A DNA stretch of 64,000 bases from Diplocarpon mali (Eukaryota > Ascomycota > Leotiomycetes > Helotiales > Drepanopezizaceae): contig JAENRP010000089.1 in NCBI GenBank assembly GCA_024741835.1, positions 1 to 64,000 of the forward strand. The letters are read 5' to 3'. Below the pieces are notes generated by a model, which did no database searches, was not told the DNA's origin, and worked only from the letters and a program-made list of their open reading frames with translations. Below, piece by piece: positions 25,334 through 39,200 of this stretch. The position numbers and the translations under genes were made by a program. The stretch's first letter is position 1, and the number at the start of each line of letters is the position of its first letter.

Positions 25334-26002
25334 TCGCCTTGCATCTTTGATTGTGCTATAAGGTCGGTGGCTGGTGTATTAGGTGGGTATGAGGTGTTTG
25401 GTGTCGGTGGTTGTGGGATTGTTTTGTCATATTTGTATGGGATCACGAGTTTTGAGGAAGGGTCGGAATGATGTCGAATGGATATGTAGTTATTTTACAG
25501 ACAACTGTAGGTAATGGCCCTCGAGTCACGAAGAAAAATCTTCCGTGCCTCTTTTTGCGGTCCAAAGCATATCTCACGCTAGATTTCTCCTCTTCTATTC
25601 TAGCTCCTGTATTCTAGGAACCTACGGTCTCGAGTGCATCATTTTCTCGCAACCAGACAAGCAGCTCAGCACTCCACTGGAGACGTAAGATCGACGTGAA
25701 TCCGGCACGGCACCAACTTTCGAAGCCGAAGTATTGTTAATGTTTGATTGATTCTGGTGCTGATTCTGGATCTGATCCCGGATTCCCCATGGTTACCCTC
25801 GGAATAGTTCCATCCCGGATAAGATTATCTTACAACGCCGTGCGCATGCCAAAATCTGTAATAGCAGATGCTTGACCGACTTTCGCCCACTCCATAATTA
25901 CACATCCCTTCACCTTTTCTTTCTCGTCTATCCCTATCAACTCCGGTTCAACTGAAGCAATCAACCAAGATTTTACCGATATTTTTACATCCCCCGGTTA
26001 TC
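25334..26002. other. Convergent 3' intergenic region, MCM5 / CTK1-type kinase
   Basis: No coding sequence is seen. The region should hold the 3' UTRs of two converging genes. Confidence 0.5.
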
Positions 26003-29000
26003 TCACTTAACCTCACCAGCGGTAGCAACCTGTATCCTCTTTGCCTCAGGCTCATCAGGTAATATGTCCTCAGAACCACGCTTGGCCTGCGATTTAGCGG
26101 CGGCCTCCTTCTCCTTTTGCACTGCACGCCGTGCTTCTTTGTCCTTGCGCTCGTTTTCCTTGCGGAGGGCTTTGGATTCGAATTCGTGCCAATCGCCTTT
26201 GAGAGCTGCTAGTCTATGGGAGTATTAGTACAGTTTTACGTTGCATGAAGCGCCATTGGCCTATGAGCAGAGACAGAGGGAAAGGGGAAGCGTAGACGTA
26301 CTCGGCAGCTTGTCTAGACTGCGGTTCCTCCGTCATAAAGTACGAATGCGCTAGAACCTCAGACGCCGAAGGACGCTTAACGGGGTCGTAGTGGAACATC
26401 TTGACCAGCAGGTCGTACGCAGCAGGCGTGACGCGCTCTCTGTATTTCTCAGCAAAGACGTTGGGGCGTTTCGCAGTTGGCCGCAGGAGCGCAAACCAAG
26501 CCATGTCGGCGTAGCCGGGCCACTCTTCTCTACTGGGCGTGCCGAGGATAGCGTAGATTTTCTCCAGCTGGCTGATTTCTCCACCGTCACCTGGGAAGAT
26601 AGCATGTCGAGTAAATATCTCGACGAGGACGCACGCGGCACTCCAGATGTCGACTGCAGGGCCGTATTGTGTTTCGCCAAGCAGGAGTTCGGGGGATCGG
26701 TACCAGATGGTGATGACTCTGTTGGTATAGTCTAGCTGTCGTCGCTTTGCGTAAAATCGGGCGAGACCGAAATCTGCAATCTTCAACTGCCCGTCGCTGC
26801 TGACGAGGATGTTTGCGGCCTTGATGTCCCGGTGTAAAACTCCGCGTCTATGCAAGTAGTCAAGTCCTTCGAAAAGTTGCCTCGCCAGGTGCTTCTTGTG
26901 TGCATCTTCCAGCTTGAAGGTGGGATGATTCAACAAGCCAGTAAGATCGTGCGAAAGATATTCGAAAACCATGAAACAATCATTTTTTTCTACCATGACT
27001 TCCTGCAAGTTAACGATATTCGGGTGCTTTAGTGACTGGAGGAGCTTGATCTCTCGGATAGCGGTCACTGGAAAACCATCGCGTTCTCCTTCCATACGGA
27101 TCTTCTTCAAAGCGACAAGAGCCTTTGTGTAGACGTGGATACCCTTGTAGACTTTGCCGTAAGTTCCAGACCCAACCACAGACTCGTTGCCAGTTTTCCT
27201 GAAATAGACAGAGCCCGAGTTCCTGAATTCTTCGGACAGTTGCGGCTTGGGTTTGGCTCGCTTCATCTTCTTCTTCACGATTCGTGTGGTTGGAGCCGGT
27301 GGCTGTGGCTTTGCCTGTGCTTGTGCCTGTGCCTGTTGTGGTGGCTGGGAATTCTGTCTGGCTGATGATGGCTCGGTGGGAATATTTCGAGAATTGGGAC
27401 CTCGAGGACCTGGAACGAATTGGACATTACGCGTTGGGCCTGCGCTCAGCTTTTGTGAGATCTCTGGCTTCGGCGCGGTCGGTGTCGCCTTGGAAGATGC
27501 CTTGAAGGCGAAACTAAATTTGTTCGAGTTTTGTTGATTTTGCTGGCTGTGTGGCCCCGAGGGCGGAGGTCGACTTGGGGGCGGCGGCATCTTTTCTTCG
27601 TCCTTCTTGTTTGCCTCCTTGTCCTCAACTTGTAAATCCTTGGACGGTCTGAACAGATCCTCGGTATCGTCATCCTCAACTTCAGGCTTGTGCTTTGGAG
27701 TGCCGGCATGAGACCCTGCTTGAGACCCAGAGTGTGGACCGGCATGAGACATTCCAGGTAACTGCTGTGGAGGAGTGATATGAGGGGAGGCATGCTGGGG
27801 AGAGTCCTGCGGCGGAATTGCATGATGTGGAGTAGTGTTGCCAGAGTTGGCATGATGTCCTCGCCCAGCACCAGTTTGAATATTGTTCGAACCGTTTACT
27901 GGACCATTCAGATGCTGATTTTGGTGTTGACTATTCTGAAAGTGTCCACCTCGGCCTCCTCTATGATCACCCCGGCCACCTCGAGGAATGAAATTGTTTC
28001 CTCGATAATTACCTCGACTGCCACGATAGTTATTTTGGTGCGGATATGGTCCGTTGTTCATCGGCCCTGTCGGTGCTGGGTGGTAGGGTGGTGATTGGGC
28101 GTGGTTGAAGTATTGCCCTTGTGAAGCTGTCGGGAAGGGTTGCTGCTGCTGTTGGTAATGTGGCGAATATTGACTGAATGTTCATTAGCCAAGGTATATC
28201 AACGAAGCGGCGGCAGTCTTACGGTTGGGGTGAATACTGGGGTTGTCCCATGTAGTTGCCTCTTCCTGCAACATACGGAGAATGTTGTGGAGAGCCTTGG
28301 TATGAGTTCGGAGTCATATGATGCTGAGGAGACTGAGAGAATCGAAGGTCGATTTGTGCTCCTTGATTGTACTGGGGCTTCAAAGGGAAAGCAGCCTGCA
28401 TAGGACTATGGTTGTAGCCCTGTTGGCCCTGAAAGTTTCCACGGCCATACATCTTGTCTGATGTAACCTCAAGGCTGTTCGCACCAGCAGTAGCGAGGGA
28501 AGTCGTTGGTTCTCGACTCTTTGACCCAATATGATTCGAACCTGATACGCCTTGAAGTAGTTGTCGTCCGGTCTCCGGTTTGTCCTTTCGGGGTCGGTAC
28601 TCGTCTTGCTGGTGCTCGTCTCGAGAACCTCGTCTGCTGCCCCTACCTTCTTCGGAGGGCTTCCCTCTCTCCTTCGAAGACCTGGAATCCTGTGGTGATA
28701 GTTCTGGACGAGACCGAATCGGTGGACCACTTTCTTTGGCGAATTTGGAATCCTGCGGCGACAATGCTTGACGAATACGATGTAGATGGCCAGAGTGATC
28801 GAAGCTAGGCGATGTCCTACGAGCAGCTGGGGAACGGCCCCTCTTCTGTTCCTGCTCTCTAGGTTTGTTGTATGGGGATCGTTTCCGCTCCGGCTCCTTG
28901 TATCTAGCAAAAGGAGAGCGCTCGCGCTTCGGCTCCTTCTCCCTGTATCTACCAACTGGAGAGCGCTCGCGTCTTCGGCTCTTCTCCTTGTATTTATCGA

Positions 29001-29796
29001 AGGGCGATCTCTCGCGAGGCTTATGCGAATGTCTCGGAGGCGACCGCTCACGCCTTGAGAGGTCGGATTTCCTGAAAACGTCGCGTTTGTCACGTCTTGG
29101 GCTGGGGGACCGGCCACGCCTGTCAATTTCACCAGAATCCCGATAATGCTTAGATCTAGCTTCTCGGTGGGAGCCAGATGGCTTTCGGTCCGGGGAGCGT
29201 CGTCGAGGAGGGGGTGGAGAGAGTGCAGGCCGCTTCTTGTCTGGCTTCGAGGATGGTGGTTGTCCACGTTCCGATCTCGATGGGCTACGTGATGCCTCTC
29301 TTCTCGACTTCTTGTGACTCCGGGGCGGCGACGGACTGCGAGACTTGCGACGTTTTGCTGATGATGGCGAATGGTGAGTGCTGCCTCTTTTTGGCCTTTC
29401 GGAGCCTCGTGTGTCCAGCAGCTCTCGTCCTCGATTCCGCTCTCGCACCTCCTCCCTCGAGTCTCGTACGGATGGTGGCGATCTCGACCGTCGTCTACGC
29501 TCCGAGCTTCGATCGCGAGGCCGCTCACCCTGGGCTCTTGACCTGGCAGGCGTGCGGTCTTCCGAATCTCTTCGAGGCGAACGTCGTCGGTCGTGGCTGA
29601 ATTTGCTACGGTCGCGCGACGGTGATCCTCTAACTCCTCGATCAATCCTACCTCTATCTCTGCGGTCGTCTCCGTGGCTCCAGCTGTCTATCATGTCGAC
29701 ATACCGGCCTCTTCCGGCTGGTTTGCCTTGTGGGTGTTGGTGTCGGTGGTTTGAAGGTGACGAGGGCATTGTGATGCTGCGACTAGAACGGGCCAT
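26003..29796 (-). CDS. CTK1: CTK1/CDK12-type CTD kinase with RS-rich N-terminus
   Basis: Three exons (29796-28223, 28173-26302, 26213-26003) give 1218 residues. Residues from about 20 to 400 are rich in Arg-Ser, Ser-Pro and Lys/Arg-Glu, with repeated ERSP(F/V) units. A Gln/Asn/Gly-rich segment with RGG motifs follows (SRGNYRGNNFIPRGGRG). The kinase domain lies near 850-1140: GSGTYGKVYKG, the PVTAIRE helix, HRDIKAANILV, DFGLARFY, and an activation segment with YTNRVITIWYRSPELLLG. PVTAIRE and the activation loop place it with the Ctk1/CDK12 family, the cyclin-dependent kinases that phosphorylate Ser2 of the RNA polymerase II CTD. A Lys/Arg/Glu-rich tail ends AKRIQVATAGEVK. The first intron (28174-28222) joins the RS exon to the kinase exon in phase, which shows they are one gene. 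The exact start among N-terminal methionines is uncertain. Confidence 0.9.
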
Positions 29797-30309
29797 GATT
29801 TGCGGAGTAGCCGATGCAAGCCAGATAGGCCTGAACGCGAAGTGAAGAGAAATGAGATAGGGAACAGCCCAAAACAGGAGAACCGCAAGGTGGCTGACGA
29901 TTCGAAAGAGAATAATTTACCAGCGCCAGAAGATCACCTACCGTTGCAGTTGCGAAGAGGCCTCTGAGGCTCTTGGGCAAAAAAGCCCACCCCCCGGCTT
30001 CGTTTGCCTGCCCGAGCTAGCGCCTCTCGGCTCCAGTCCTCCCCCTCAATATCATTTATATGGTCACGGCATGAGCTAAACTACGGAGCGCAAAGAAGAG
30101 CGCAAAGACGAGCGCAGAGAAAAGCGATTCAAGATGATCAGAGCCTCGGACAGTGTCAGGCCATACCATCTCTGAGAGTACCCGAAGTCCAAATGCTGTC
30201 TGTCGGTTGAGTGTCCGCCGCCAATGGATGGGAGCATAGCAGCACACATGTCAACCACATATCTGCCTCCACAGCTGCAGTGCAGTGTGCTCTGGTACCT
30301 GCGCGTGAC
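29797..30309. other. Intergenic, kinase promoter
   Basis: No gene is supported. This is the 5' flank of the kinase and the end of the decayed locus to the right. Confidence 0.45.
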
Positions 30310-31240
30310 CAGGTAGACCTATGTGCCATTCTTCATCTCGAGATTGTAGTTATCAGGCCGGTTTCTGCCAGGATAGTGGCAGCCGCGCGCCATGGCCCAT
30401 ACGTAGTCGGCAAACGATAAGGTCGACTTTCAGTCTCTTCTTCTGCTTCGTGGAGTGTTTGTAGACGCTGCGGCGAGCTCCATAGAGAGATGCATGGCGA
30501 CATCAGCGATCGGTATAAAAACGCGCTTTCCAGACGCGATCAATATGTTTTCTGCGACGATGTTGCCGCCACGATAGTATATCATCCAAATCCAAAGCCC
30601 GAAGCCCGAAGCCCAGGAGCAGATAACCTGGTCAGAGTAGACTTTGGACGAGTTGATACGACCATCACTTCAGCCCATTACAGATGATCTATATCATACT
30701 GAAGGGGTGCTCGGCGGGGCGAAAGGCTGGCACTTCAACACGATGGCACATGCATACCTGTCGCTGGATAAATGCGGAGGAGCAGTAGCGATCGAGCGTC
30801 TGGCTCCGGTGATTCCTCCACGATAACCTGGTGAGTATAAGAGGCCAGCGAGCTGCCTCGTAGACAGCTTCCGCTTACAAGCAACGCGGCCGGCGTGTCC
30901 TCTCCAGCACAAAATTGTCCGTATCAACAATTCACGAGCCTATCAGTGACTCGAAGCTAGAACCGAGTCTGCGATATGGCCTTCAGTCTCGGTTGGTGTT
31001 TGAAGATAGCGCCGAAGCTGAGGTGGGCGATATGTAGACCAGCGCTCCAGGCTGATGAGTTTTCATCTCTAAGCAAAATCTCGAATATCCTATGGTCCGT
31101 AGATTGCATATCTTTTCCTCCGATGATGATGGGTTCGCAGAAGCTGGTCTGGATGCATATTGCGACGAGTCTGCTCGGAATGGCGGTGTTGATTGTGTCA
31201 GTGGGAGTGGCCAGATTTGCGACCGGATCTGTGTAGAGGC
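30310..31240 (-). pseudogene. Decayed gene of unknown family
   Basis: On the minus strand a coding-like frame runs from about 31240 to 30960 (VAICIQTSFCEPIIIGGKD, STDHRIFEILLRDENSSAW, LHIAHLSFGAIFKHQPRLK). The same frame continues past TAG and TGA codons into YGQFCAGEDTPAALLVSGSC, again with only TGA/TAA interruptions, to about 30670. Farther on a second frame looks at least as good (GGNIVAENILIASGKRVFIP, IADVAMHLSMELAAAS), then a TGA, then FADYVWAMARGCHYPGRN and a TAG near 30320. The nonsense codons are all of the kind made from CGA, CAG or CAA by C-to-T change. Intron boundaries cannot be fixed, so the frames cannot be ordered with certainty. No family is recognised. The plus-strand ORFs here look like shadows. 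Confidence 0.4.
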
Positions 31241-32157
31241 AATTTATCTTTGCTCCCCCTCTATCTTCTCATTTTCTTGTTGTTTCTGTTAGATATCAAA
31301 GACGGACGAAGATGGCAAGACTTGTGTTTTCTGCCATGACGCCTTGCTCTGGTTGCTTGAATGTCCCAGTGGGCAAGGGTGTTGGTGATAGGACTGAGTT
31401 GGGGCCCACGGATTTCCGGTCGTAAGCCAGGCAGATTTCAGGCCCTTTCGTATGGCCCGAGGCTTCAGGCATTCTCCGAATCTTTAAACCTCAACCTGAA
31501 CGTGGAATAATCGATCTACCTCTCTGGACTCGAACTTAGTAGCCCATACCTGCTGGATTTCTGGCTAAGATTCTGGCTCTCCTCCCGTTTTCAAGAACCA
31601 TGTATTCTCTGGTTTTCACATCCCATACTGCCTATGCAGAGTCGATGCCCCTCTTGTGCAATCTCCTTGCCTAGTCGATATTTCGTAGGTCTAGGTACAG
31701 CATCTCCCGACCAATTCCTGACATGTTCGAACATTTGCCGTGTCTGATGCTCTTCTGTGCCGTGGATGGCTGCCCTGGTACCAAGTTCGTTTGCCACCTT
31801 GACACGAGGATGCCCGACAACGCTTTACCGCTTGAAACTTGATTTTTTTTCAAGCAAATGGTAAGATCTCATACATTTGTCATCAATCATGGTCGGCCTA
31901 GCTCTATATAACCCACCTGCTCTCAGGACGTGTCCAACTCCTAGGTTCGCGTTGACGAGACCTAGTACTACTCGAGTAGTAAGGGATTAAATCCACGTGC
32001 TGAAGCCCGAATACTTGAGTCCGATCCCAAGCAATAGGAAAAATCTCATTACTACGAAGATTATAACTAAACCCGGCGCAATATAATACACCAGACAACA
32101 GACTTCGCCAGCCTCCTTGCCGAGCACGCGAGAACCGAGACAGGGTCGTTGAAGCAT
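31241..32157. other. Intergenic
   Basis: No gene is supported. Short ORFs near 31591-31853 and 31904-32098 show no recognisable features. A possible upstream exon of the decayed gene to the left could lie here but cannot be traced. Confidence 0.45.
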
Positions 32158-33840
32158 CTACTCCTCAAAGGTGACAACGAGATGCTCCGTCTCGAAGCCT
32201 TGCGGCCCAACAGGCTTATCATCGCCATCCCTCGGCCCCCCTTTAATCACTCCCCCAAACGACGTGGCCGCCGGTGTCTTCCTTTTTCTTAGCCGCACGG
32301 GAATATCCATCCTATGCTGCTCGAGCGCCGCCCTCCTCGCTTCCGCCTCCTGTTCATCCTTGACCCTCTTCTCTCTCTTCTGCATGGCATACTTTGGATC
32401 ATTCGACTCCCGTAGTTGCTCTGTCTCCTCGTATACCTTGGGCTCGATCTCCAGCCAATCATAGTCCCGCTTGAGCGGATGCTCTGGCTGGTCGCCTTCG
32501 TCAGACATGTACTTCTCCTCGTCTGTTGCTGGCGTGTCCTGTCCTGTGATCGGATCCACGTAGCCCCAAAGCATCATGCCCATGATGTGATTCTTCAAAT
32601 CCAGGCCTCGGCGGACTGATTCTCTGACGACGAGTTCATCCGGTCGGTACAAATGCACATGTCCCTTTCCCCAGCCCTCCAAATGCCCCGTCCCAACCTC
32701 ATCGCACGGAGTCCCAAACACCGGAAGGTGTCTCAGATCCTCAGGAGGCACCCAATCGTACCTAACAGCCAACTTGACAACATCCATCTCATCGAATACT
32801 CTCTCCCGCTTCAGCATCCTACATAACGGCGTCAGACCCCTCTGTCCTAACATCAATTTCCTCAAATGGTCGTCCGCGGGCCCATCAATAGGGTCGTTAA
32901 ATCGCATGTCTAGCTTCACGACAAACATCTGGATGTTGAAAAGATCTAGCGCAGTGAAGTATTTAGCACTATGCATAACCTGCACACGCCTCGCGCTCGT
33001 AGCGATATCCATCACCAACCACATCTTTTTCAGACTTAGCGCCATTTCGGCCGGCATCCTGTGGCCCTGGCGCGCCATACACGCCAGTATATCCCGTACC
33101 ACTTTCTCGCGGTGGACCACCATCTGTAGCCACCGCAAGCCAGGCACTTTTCGCACAGCGTCTGCGTTCTTGGGATGTGGACGGCCGACAGGATCGGGGC
33201 GACATAGCGTCTCGTAGAGCGTGAAAACATAGATGCGCGACGAGTCCGGGGCTTGGTATGCGGCGCAGGCGCGCATGGCGTGTGATAAGTGTCCGTTGAG
33301 AACGTCATTGAATGGCCTGGAGATGCTGTACAGTGCGAGGAGGGAGGGTATGCTGAGATGCTTTGCTAATTCCATGATCAGTTCCGGGGTGTTGCTCATG
33401 CGCACGAACCAGTCGCGGCTGTCCTGCTCCGGTGCTCGGTTTCCAGCTGGCGGCGTGTCGGCCATTTCCTCATCCTCATCCGCATCCGCATCCTGTTTCT
33501 TCTCATCGGCTATTTCATCCAGAATGTAATCAGCGGGCTGAATCCCAGTAGCAGCAAGCTGTACTTTCTCTACGTTTCGCCGTGCCTTCTCTGCGTCGGC
33601 CATTCTCTTTTCCGCTTGCGCTTTATCTAGAACTTTGTACGCGTCGGCATGAATACTCTGGCGAAGGAGTCTGCTGATCTGCCTGCCGATGGCGCGCGAA
33701 AATGCGCGGCGCTCTTCGGGGGTTTTAGGGTGATTTTCCTTTGCTATATTTTTGCAGGTCTTGGGAGCTTCAATCTCGACATCAGGCAGAGATGGAGGGG
33801 AAGGAGGAGATGGAGGGTCTGGGAGATCGTCGTGGTCCAT
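32158..33840 (-). CDS. F-box-like conserved fungal protein
   Basis: A single exon of 560 residues. The N-terminus is proline- and acid-rich, with a Lys/Arg/Glu helical stretch (about residues 45-110) and an acidic linker. At about residues 145-195 the run TPELIMELAKHLSIPSLLAL followed by YSISRPFNDVLNG resembles an F-box helix set, though it is divergent. The central region (about 200-440) is helical and unassigned, with tryptophan-rich phrases such as VRKVPGLRWLQMVV. The C-terminus holds a charged coiled-coil-like segment and a basic PVRLRKRKTPAA. If the F-box call is right, the protein would be a Skp1-Cullin adaptor; no WD40, LRR or Kelch repeats are visible. An alternative is a structural fungal protein with a chance F-box-like helix pair. 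Confidence 0.75.
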   Translation of the reverse strand: MDHDDLPDPPSPPSPPSLPDVEIEAPKTCKNIAKENHPKTPEERRAFSRAIGRQISRLLRQSIHADAYKVLDKAQAEKRMADAEKARRNVEKVQLAATGIQPADYILDEIADEKKQDADADEDEEMADTPPAGNRAPEQDSRDWFVRMSNTPELIMELAKHLSIPSLLALYSISRPFNDVLNGHLSHAMRACAAYQAPDSSRIYVFTLYETLCRPDPVGRPHPKNADAVRKVPGLRWLQMVVHREKVVRDILACMARQGHRMPAEMALSLKKMWLVMDIATSARRVQVMHSAKYFTALDLFNIQMFVVKLDMRFNDPIDGPADDHLRKLMLGQRGLTPLCRMLKRERVFDEMDVVKLAVRYDWVPPEDLRHLPVFGTPCDEVGTGHLEGWGKGHVHLYRPDELVVRESVRRGLDLKNHIMGMMLWGYVDPITGQDTPATDEEKYMSDEGDQPEHPLKRDYDWLEIEPKVYEETEQLRESNDPKYAMQKREKRVKDEQEAEARRAALEQHRMDIPVRLRKRKTPAATSFGGVIKGGPRDGDDKPVGPQGFETEHLVVTFEE

Positions 33841-34215
33841 TGCGGGGGTTTCTTGGTCTTGTAAGGCAGGTTGCGATCATGTCTAGGAATGAGAGTGGCA
33901 GCGAATATTTGTGGGTGATGAGGTGATTAGCGCCTGTCATAAGTCAACAAATATTAGCGCCCTAAGCGAGGAAGATCAATTTGACCTTTCACCCCCGATG
34001 CCTCCAAGGCTTACCACTATTTCAATCCTGATACCACATTCAGTAACTGGACTTTGCCACCAGCTTACGGTGTAAGCAATTTTCAATATGATTCATTATC
34101 ATGCCACCAAACGCCGTTACTTGATTACATGCAATATTGCTGTAACTCCATTTCCCCAACCGTGCCAGGAATTGTGCATCTCCGGGTATTCGCATTCATA
34201 TCTCAACTTCCCATC
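33841..34215. other. Intergenic
   Basis: Short spacer between the F-box-like gene's promoter and the 3' end of HAT2. The plus-strand ORFs at 34054-34525 continue antisense over HAT2 and are shadows. Confidence 0.5.
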
Positions 34216-35830
<1,615 letters not shown>

Positions 35831-36252
35831 CCTTGCTGCGTGATACTGAGGTATGGGCGGACCGAGAGTAAAGCGAGATAGTTATCGATCACGAAAAGTA
35901 TCGCGTCGAGCGCGACATTGGTGGAGCTCTTTCAGGTCTTAGGCGTTGTGGCGCGCTAGCGCGAGCTTCCACTTCAAACAAGGCTGATCTTGGGCGCCAC
36001 ATCTGCCCTTCTTTGCGTAACTCCCAGATTATCACAAACACCTTTGCAGGTCAACACGACCACAAGAATTCGATTTGAAGATCCTTTCTTTCTTTTCTTC
36101 CTATTATAGTAGAAGGAAGGCGCAATTGAAAGCGCATTCTACCAGAGAAACACAGCTCCCGGTAACAGGAAGCTGTTCGCCTTCGCAAACCCATTCGAAG
36201 CTACAACACCATCACCACAGAATACACAGCGCGAATTGCGCAAGATACCAAT
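35831..36252. promoter_or_regulatory. Divergent HAT2/XRN1 promoter with CG-rich inverted repeats
   Basis: The 422 bp spacer contains a perfect 12-bp palindrome, CGCGCTAGCGCG, at 35952-35963. About 40 bp away, at 35901-35915, is a second inverted repeat with arms TCGCG and CGCGA around five bases. These are candidate binding sites for a dimeric factor, but no factor can be named. Confidence 0.4.
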
Positions 36253-39200
36253 ATGGGAGTCCCCAAGTTTTTCAGATGGATGAGCGAGCGGTATCCCGCG
36301 ATCTCGCAACTGATTGCAGATAATCGAATTCCAGAATTTGACTGCTTGTACTTGGACATGAATGGTATTATCCACAATTGCACGCACAAAGACTCCGACG
36401 ACGCCATGTTCAGGATGACAGAGGAGCAGATGTTCATTGCGATCTTCAATTATATTGAGCATCTTTTTGGCAAGATCAAGCCCAAGCAGCTCTTCTTCAT
36501 GGCAATCGACGGCGTAGCGCCAAGAGCAAAAATGAACCAGCAACGAGCTCGCAGATTTCGAACAGCGCTTGATGCTGAGACTGCGAGAGACAAGGCGATT
36601 AAGGAAGGAAAGGAAATGCCCAAGGAAGAAGCATTTGATAGTAATGCCATCACTCCAGGTACAACCTCCAGCCTACGCCCAAGCCTCAAGCTAACCGTTC
36701 CAGGTACCGCGTTCATGCACAAGTTGACGCTACAATTGAAATATTTCATCAATAAGAAGGTGTCGGAGGATAAAGACTGGCAAGGCGTTGAGATAGTTCT
36801 GTCCGGTCACGAAGTCCCAGGAGAAGGTGAGCATAAGATCATGGAATACATTCGGCTTGCAAAGGCGCAACCCAATTACGATGCCAATATTCGACACTGC
36901 CTTTACGGCCTCGACGCCGATTTGATTATGTTAGGTCTTCTGAGTCACGATCCACATTTCTGTCTGTTACGGGAGGAGGTAACTTTCGGACGACAGAGCA
37001 AGGCAAAATCCAAGGAGTTGGAACACCAAAATTTCTATCTCATGCATCTTTGCATCGTGCGAGAATATCTTGAGCTGGAATTTCAGGAATTGAAAGAGCC
37101 CGGCGTTCTTTCCCCTAAATTTGACTTGGAAAGATTGATCGACGATTTCATTCTCATGGCGTTCTTCGTTGGCAACGATTTCTTGCCTAATCTACCAAAC
37201 TTGCATATTAACGAAGGAGCATTGGCCCTGATGTTCAAGGTGTACAAGGCTGTGCTACCTAAGGCAGGTGGCTACATTAACGAGGGAGGTTTTATCAATA
37301 TGCAACGTCTAGCAATGTTGTTGGATGAGCTCTCGCATGTCGAGTATAGATTTTTCGAGTCCGAAAATAACGATAAAAGCTGGTTCAGAGCCAAGCAGAT
37401 GGCCAAGGAGGATGTTATGGTCAGAAAGACAAAGGGCAAGGTTACTATGACCACAGCCCAGCGAGAAGTCTGGAAACAGGTTAAAACGTACGTCACGAAT
37501 CGTTCTACCCAACCTTTAGAGCTGTCTAGTGCTTTGCCCGCAGCGGATAGAAGATTCGCTCAGGAGCTCGCCGAGAGCCTGCATTTGGAATGGAAGACCG
37601 TAGAGGACGAACAAGGAGATCGTCACATGCAACTTTCTTTCCCGTCTAAGCTTGTTGGAGACGAGGATGAGGACGAGGACGAGGAATCCCAGCTTGCTGT
37701 CTTGCGAGTTATCAAGCAGTATGATATTGCAAAAGTAGTTGACGTCTCAAAGGCGGACGCCCAAGCAGAGATGGATCGCCAGTATGAGGTAAAGTTTCAA
37801 GAATGGAAGGACAAGTACTACAAAGGAAAATTTGAGTGGGATCGAAAGAATGAAATCGAGCTGACGAAGCTGTGCGAGAACTATGTTCAGGGGCTACAGT
37901 GGGTCCTTCATTACTACTACAGAGGTGTTGTGTCATGGCCATGGTATTATCAGTACCACTATTCGCCCATGATCTCTGGTAAGTCACGAGAAAAATATTC
38001 AAACGGTTTTGAGCCATCTACTAACACTGGCAAGATGTCATCAAGGGACTCAATGCTGACATCAACTTCAAGCTTGGGCAGCCATTCCATCCCTATGAAC
38101 AACTAATGGGTGTCCTCCCAGACCGGAGCAAAAGCATTGTTCCAACGGTCTACCACGATTTGATGACGAATCCTGCTTCTCCTATCATTGACTTTTATCC
38201 CCGTGATTTCGAACTTGACATGAATGGCAAAAAGATGGAGTGGGAGGCAGTTGTCAAGATTCCATTTATTGATGAAAAGAGATTGCTTGCAGCTATGGCA
38301 CCAAAGAATCTGCTCTTAAGCGAGGATGAAAAGTTCAGAAACGAATTTGGTGTTACAGTGAAGTTTACTCATGACCCGGAGGTTGACTTCACTTATCCGT
38401 CATCCCTTGTAGGGATCTTCCCAGACATCTCACATTGCCGTTGCGTCGAAAACATTTTTGATCTACCAACCATCGAAGGATTGGAGTATCATGTTGGTCT
38501 CATGGAGGGCGTCAAACTTGGTGATGCGGCTCTTGCTGGCTTCCCTAGTTTAGCAACACTTCCATATAATGCGACCCTGGGATTTCATGGCGTCAATGTT
38601 TTCCAGCAAGACAGTCGCAACGAGAGTATGGTGGTTACCATCCAGAAAAGTGAGGAACGCAGCAATGTTAAACTTGCGACAATGAAGCTCGGAAAACGAG
38701 TATTTGTTGGTTATCCCTTCTTGAACGAGGGTAAGGTGGTCAAGGTTTCTGACGAACTTTTTGACTACCTGCCTTCGGAGGACGCAAATTCCCATGCGAT
38801 CCAGAAACCTCACGGTCCTCGCGAAATCGACGACTTCCGCAAGAAGGCTGAGAGAATCGAAGAAACTTACAGCAAACGTCTCGGCATCATCATAGGCCCT
38901 GTCGAGTCGATCACGCATGTAGAAATGTTGAAAGGTCTGAACAAGACAGACGAAGGCGCAACCATCAAGGAGTATGGTGTCGTCCCTGGACTGGAGACAG
39001 AGTTTGCCTCACAGGTTGTCGTCAACGAGGTCATCTCTGAAGATCAGAGATTCATTGAGCGGGCCGCCCTATCAATAGAGGAAGAATTTCCCACGGGATC
39101 CAGAGCCTTCTTCCTCGGAGAGTTCAATTATGGCAGACCTGCAGAAGTTATTGGCCACCAGGACGACAAGGCTAATATTTGGCTTTCGGTAACGAAAGGC

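Noticed and set aside
28380..29645. 421-codon minus-strand ORF
   Set aside because: A shifted frame over the Arg/Ser-rich exon of the CTK1-type kinase, where low complexity keeps several frames open.
30976..31236. 86-codon plus-strand ORF
   Set aside because: Its opposite strand carries a better coding-like frame, so it is treated as a shadow of the decayed gene.
31500..31580. Possible minus-strand tRNA because of a TTCGAGTCC word
   Set aside because: The T stem, acceptor and anticodon arms do not pair.
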